DNA of 64,000 bases, from NCBI RefSeq assembly GCF_001039045.1, contig NZ_LFEE01000018.1:67342-131341 (forward strand), in the 5' to 3' direction. The stretch's first letter is position 1; each line of letters starts with the position of its first letter. A program made the translations under genes and the position numbers. Positions 62,193 through 64,000 of the stretch are shown in pieces. The DNA comes from Lactiplantibacillus herbarum. Its GTDB lineage: Bacteria; Bacillota; Bacilli; Lactobacillales; Lactobacillaceae. The notes beneath the pieces were generated by a model that did not search any database, was not told the DNA's origin, and saw nothing but the letters and a program-made list of their open reading frames with translations.

Positions 62193-63535
62193 GTACAGTA
62201 AGTAATACACCCCGTTGGTTAGCAGTGTCAGCTTTATCTAAAATTAAAGATGGTGCCTATTCTAATATTCAACTGAACCAATTGATCAATGATCACCCAA
62301 TGGAAGATCGACGTGACGTCAACTTGTTAACGAACATCGTCTATGGGGTTATTCAACACCGTTTAACGTTGGAATACTGGTTGACACCATTTGTCCGCCA
62401 CCCTAATCAGATTGATCCTTGGGTTCGTGAATTATTACTCACTGCTTTATACCAGTGGCAATTCTTGGACAAGATTCCTCAACGCGCTATTTTTAACGAA
62501 ACGATTGAAATTGCTAAGGTCAAGGGACATCCTGGTATTCGCCGGTTTGTAACCGGGGTCTTACACCAAATGGACCGCGAAGGCTTGCCAGAATTTGATG
62601 CGATTGCTGATCCTGATGAACGGTTGAGTATTACTTACAGTATGCCAATCTGGCTGATCGATGAATTACGCCAACAATTAGGTGCCGATAAGATGGAAAG
62701 TATCATTGCGTCACTTAATCAGCCAGCCAAACAATCATTGCGGGTTAATGCTGCGGTGTCAACGCTTGATGATGTGCGCTCTGTGTTGATTCATGATGAA
62801 CTGTCGGTCCGCGATAGTGATATCTCTCCAGAAGGACTGATCGTCACGGAAGGCCAAGCCATCAATACGGAAGCCATGGATTATGGAATGTTTACGATTC
62901 AGGATGAAAGTGCGCAGTTAGCAGTTCAGGCCTTGGATCCACAACCGTCAGACCGAGTTTTAGATGCGTGTGCGGCACCGGGTGGTAAAACAACTCAGAT
63001 TGCAGCCTTACTCGATGCTGATTTGGGTGGTAAAGTGGTTGCCTTAGACATCCATAAGAAGAAAGTTAGCTTGATTGGTGAAAACGCGGCACGGATGCAC
63101 GTTGCTGACCGGGTTGCAGCAACTGACTTGGATGCTCGTAAAGTAGAAAGTAAGTTTGACGAAGAAAGCTTTGACCGGATTTTAGTGGATGCACCATGTT
63201 CTGGTTTAGGATTAATGCGTCGCAAACCTGAAATTCGTTACGAAAAGCAATTACAAGATAGTTTGAACTTACAACGGATTCAGCTGGCAATTTTAGAAGC
63301 AGTTGCACCAACCTTGAAAAAAGGTGGTATGCTGACGTATAGTACGTGTACGATTTTGCATCAAGAAAATCAAGACGTGGTTGACCAATTCTTGGCAAGT
63401 CACCCTGATTTTGAATTGCAAACAACGCCAACCAAATATGAATTAAAGTCTGACCGGACAACTAAGACGTTATCGATCTATCCTGATGACTACTTATCCG
63501 ATGGCTTTTTCATTGCTTGTTTACGAAAAAAATAA
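62189..63535 (+). CDS. rsmB: 16S rRNA (cytosine 967-C5)-methyltransferase
   Basis: 448 residues. The N-terminal NusB-like RNA-binding domain (about 1-140) is followed by a SAM-dependent Rossmann domain: DACAAPGGKTTQIA (SAM site), VDAPCSGLGLMRRKPEIRY with the PC motif, and TYSTCTILHQENQDVV with the catalytic Cys. The ATG start overlaps the fmt stop as ATGA. Confidence 0.95.
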   Translation: MSTVSNTPRWLAVSALSKIKDGAYSNIQLNQLINDHPMEDRRDVNLLTNIVYGVIQHRLTLEYWLTPFVRHPNQIDPWVRELLLTALYQWQFLDKIPQRAIFNETIEIAKVKGHPGIRRFVTGVLHQMDREGLPEFDAIADPDERLSITYSMPIWLIDELRQQLGADKMESIIASLNQPAKQSLRVNAAVSTLDDVRSVLIHDELSVRDSDISPEGLIVTEGQAINTEAMDYGMFTIQDESAQLAVQALDPQPSDRVLDACAAPGGKTTQIAALLDADLGGKVVALDIHKKKVSLIGENAARMHVADRVAATDLDARKVESKFDEESFDRILVDAPCSGLGLMRRKPEIRYEKQLQDSLNLQRIQLAILEAVAPTLKKGGMLTYSTCTILHQENQDVVDQFLASHPDFELQTTPTKYELKSDRTTKTLSIYPDDYLSDGFFIACLRKK

Positions 63536-63552
63536 CGCTGGAGTGGTAAACA

Positions 63553-64000
63553 ATGGATTTTGCATACCGGTCAGATATTGGCCAACAACGCGAAGAAAAT
63601 GAAGATTACGTGGGGTTCTTCCAAAATAAGGCGGGGATTAACTTTGCTATTGTTGCGGATGGTATCGGCGGGCATCAAGGGGGGGATGTTGCTTCTGAAA
63701 TGGCCGTTTCCCACATGGGCTTCCGTTTTGAAAATACAACGTTTGACGAGCCTAACGATGCGGTTAAGTGGCTTGCCAGTGAAGTGCAAGATGAAAATCA
63801 ACACATTATCGAAAAAGCACGGGAGTTTTCTGATCTAAATGGTATGGGCACAACGATGGTTGCGGTCCTACTGTTTGATCACAAATTTTTGATGGCTAAC
63901 CTTGGGGATAGTCGTGGCTATATTTTCCGGGATGGGCAGTTACACCAGTTAACGGAAGATCATTCATTGGTGAATGAATTAGTTAAACGTGGTGAAATTT
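63553..64000 (+). CDS. stp: PP2C-type Ser/Thr protein phosphatase, partial
   Basis: First 149 residues; the window ends inside the gene. It reverses the work of the PknB-type Ser/Thr kinase, which usually follows. Metal-binding motifs: SDIGQQREENEDYVGFF (Asp-Glu near residue 18), VADGIGGHQGGDVAS (Asp36, Gly) and LGDSRGYIF. The ATG at 63553 follows CTGGAGTGG, 17 bases after rsmB. Confidence 0.93.
   Translation, partial: MDFAYRSDIGQQREENEDYVGFFQNKAGINFAIVADGIGGHQGGDVASEMAVSHMGFRFENTTFDEPNDAVKWLASEVQDENQHIIEKAREFSDLNGMGTTMVAVLLFDHKFLMANLGDSRGYIFRDGQLHQLTEDHSLVNELVKRGEI

Noticed and set aside
1-64000. CRISPR array, insertion sequence, prophage or replication origin
   Set aside because: No spaced direct repeats, transposase, integrase, phage structural gene or DnaA-box cluster was seen.

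Overview
The window is a low-to-mid GC Firmicutes chromosome segment. It looks like a lactic acid bacterium of the Lactiplantibacillus plantarum group. The clues are a cell-wall anchor ending in LPQTGE, a WxL-type surface protein, a water-forming NADH oxidase, frequent GTG/TTG starts behind strong GGAGG sites, and a gene order I recall for that species (pheST, greA, glnRA, rplU-prp-rpmA, efp-nusB-folD-xseAB-ispA-tlyA-argR-recN, gmk-rpoZ-coaBC-priA-fmt-rsmB-stp). The species call is inference; no database was searched.

Layout. 0-2 kb: minus-strand yidC (lipoprotein insertase) and acyP, then a 450-base non-coding stretch that looks like a structured RNA leader in front of a TrmH-family methyltransferase. 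2.8-10.3 kb: an HD-domain protein, an HxlR regulator, a T-box with a Phe specifier driving pheS-pheT, then mltG, udk and greA. 10.5-15 kb: a minus-strand LytTR regulator plus LiaF-like membrane protein, a HesB-like protein without cysteines, and a large YfhO-type membrane protein. 15.2-20.2 kb: class B PBP, L33, 5-formyl-THF cyclo-ligase, rhomboid, YqgQ and glucokinase, in the order known from Bacillus. 20.3-26 kb: small enzymes, miaA, and glnR-glnA with a clear GlnR operator.

26-41.5 kb is the accessory part. It holds a three-gene operon (coiled-coil protein, unknown protein, all-alpha NTP pyrophosphatase), an EAL-domain protein, an NADH oxidase, a 1060-residue wall-anchored phosphodiesterase-like protein with LamG-like, cohesin-like and dockerin-like parts, and an orphan barstar-like gene near a tRNA-Arg(TCT). 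It also holds a 41-residue membrane peptide, an AraC regulator divergent from a lectin-WxL surface protein whose start is coupled to a six-codon mini-ORF, a 51-residue basic protein behind a near-consensus promoter, and a TetR regulator.

41.5-64 kb is mostly housekeeping: rplU-prp-rpmA (L27 carries the N-terminal extension that Prp removes), pepP, efp, Asp23, nusB, folD, xseAB, ispA, tlyA, argR, recN, an OpuC-type osmoprotectant ABC transporter, gmk-rpoZ, coaBC, priA, fmt, rsmB and the start of a PP2C phosphatase. Between opuC and gmk sits a minus-strand 111-residue gene with two LexA-type boxes placed exactly on its promoter. Two long hairpin elements with matching ends (about 7.64-7.76 kb and 12.27-12.39 kb) belong to one repeat family.
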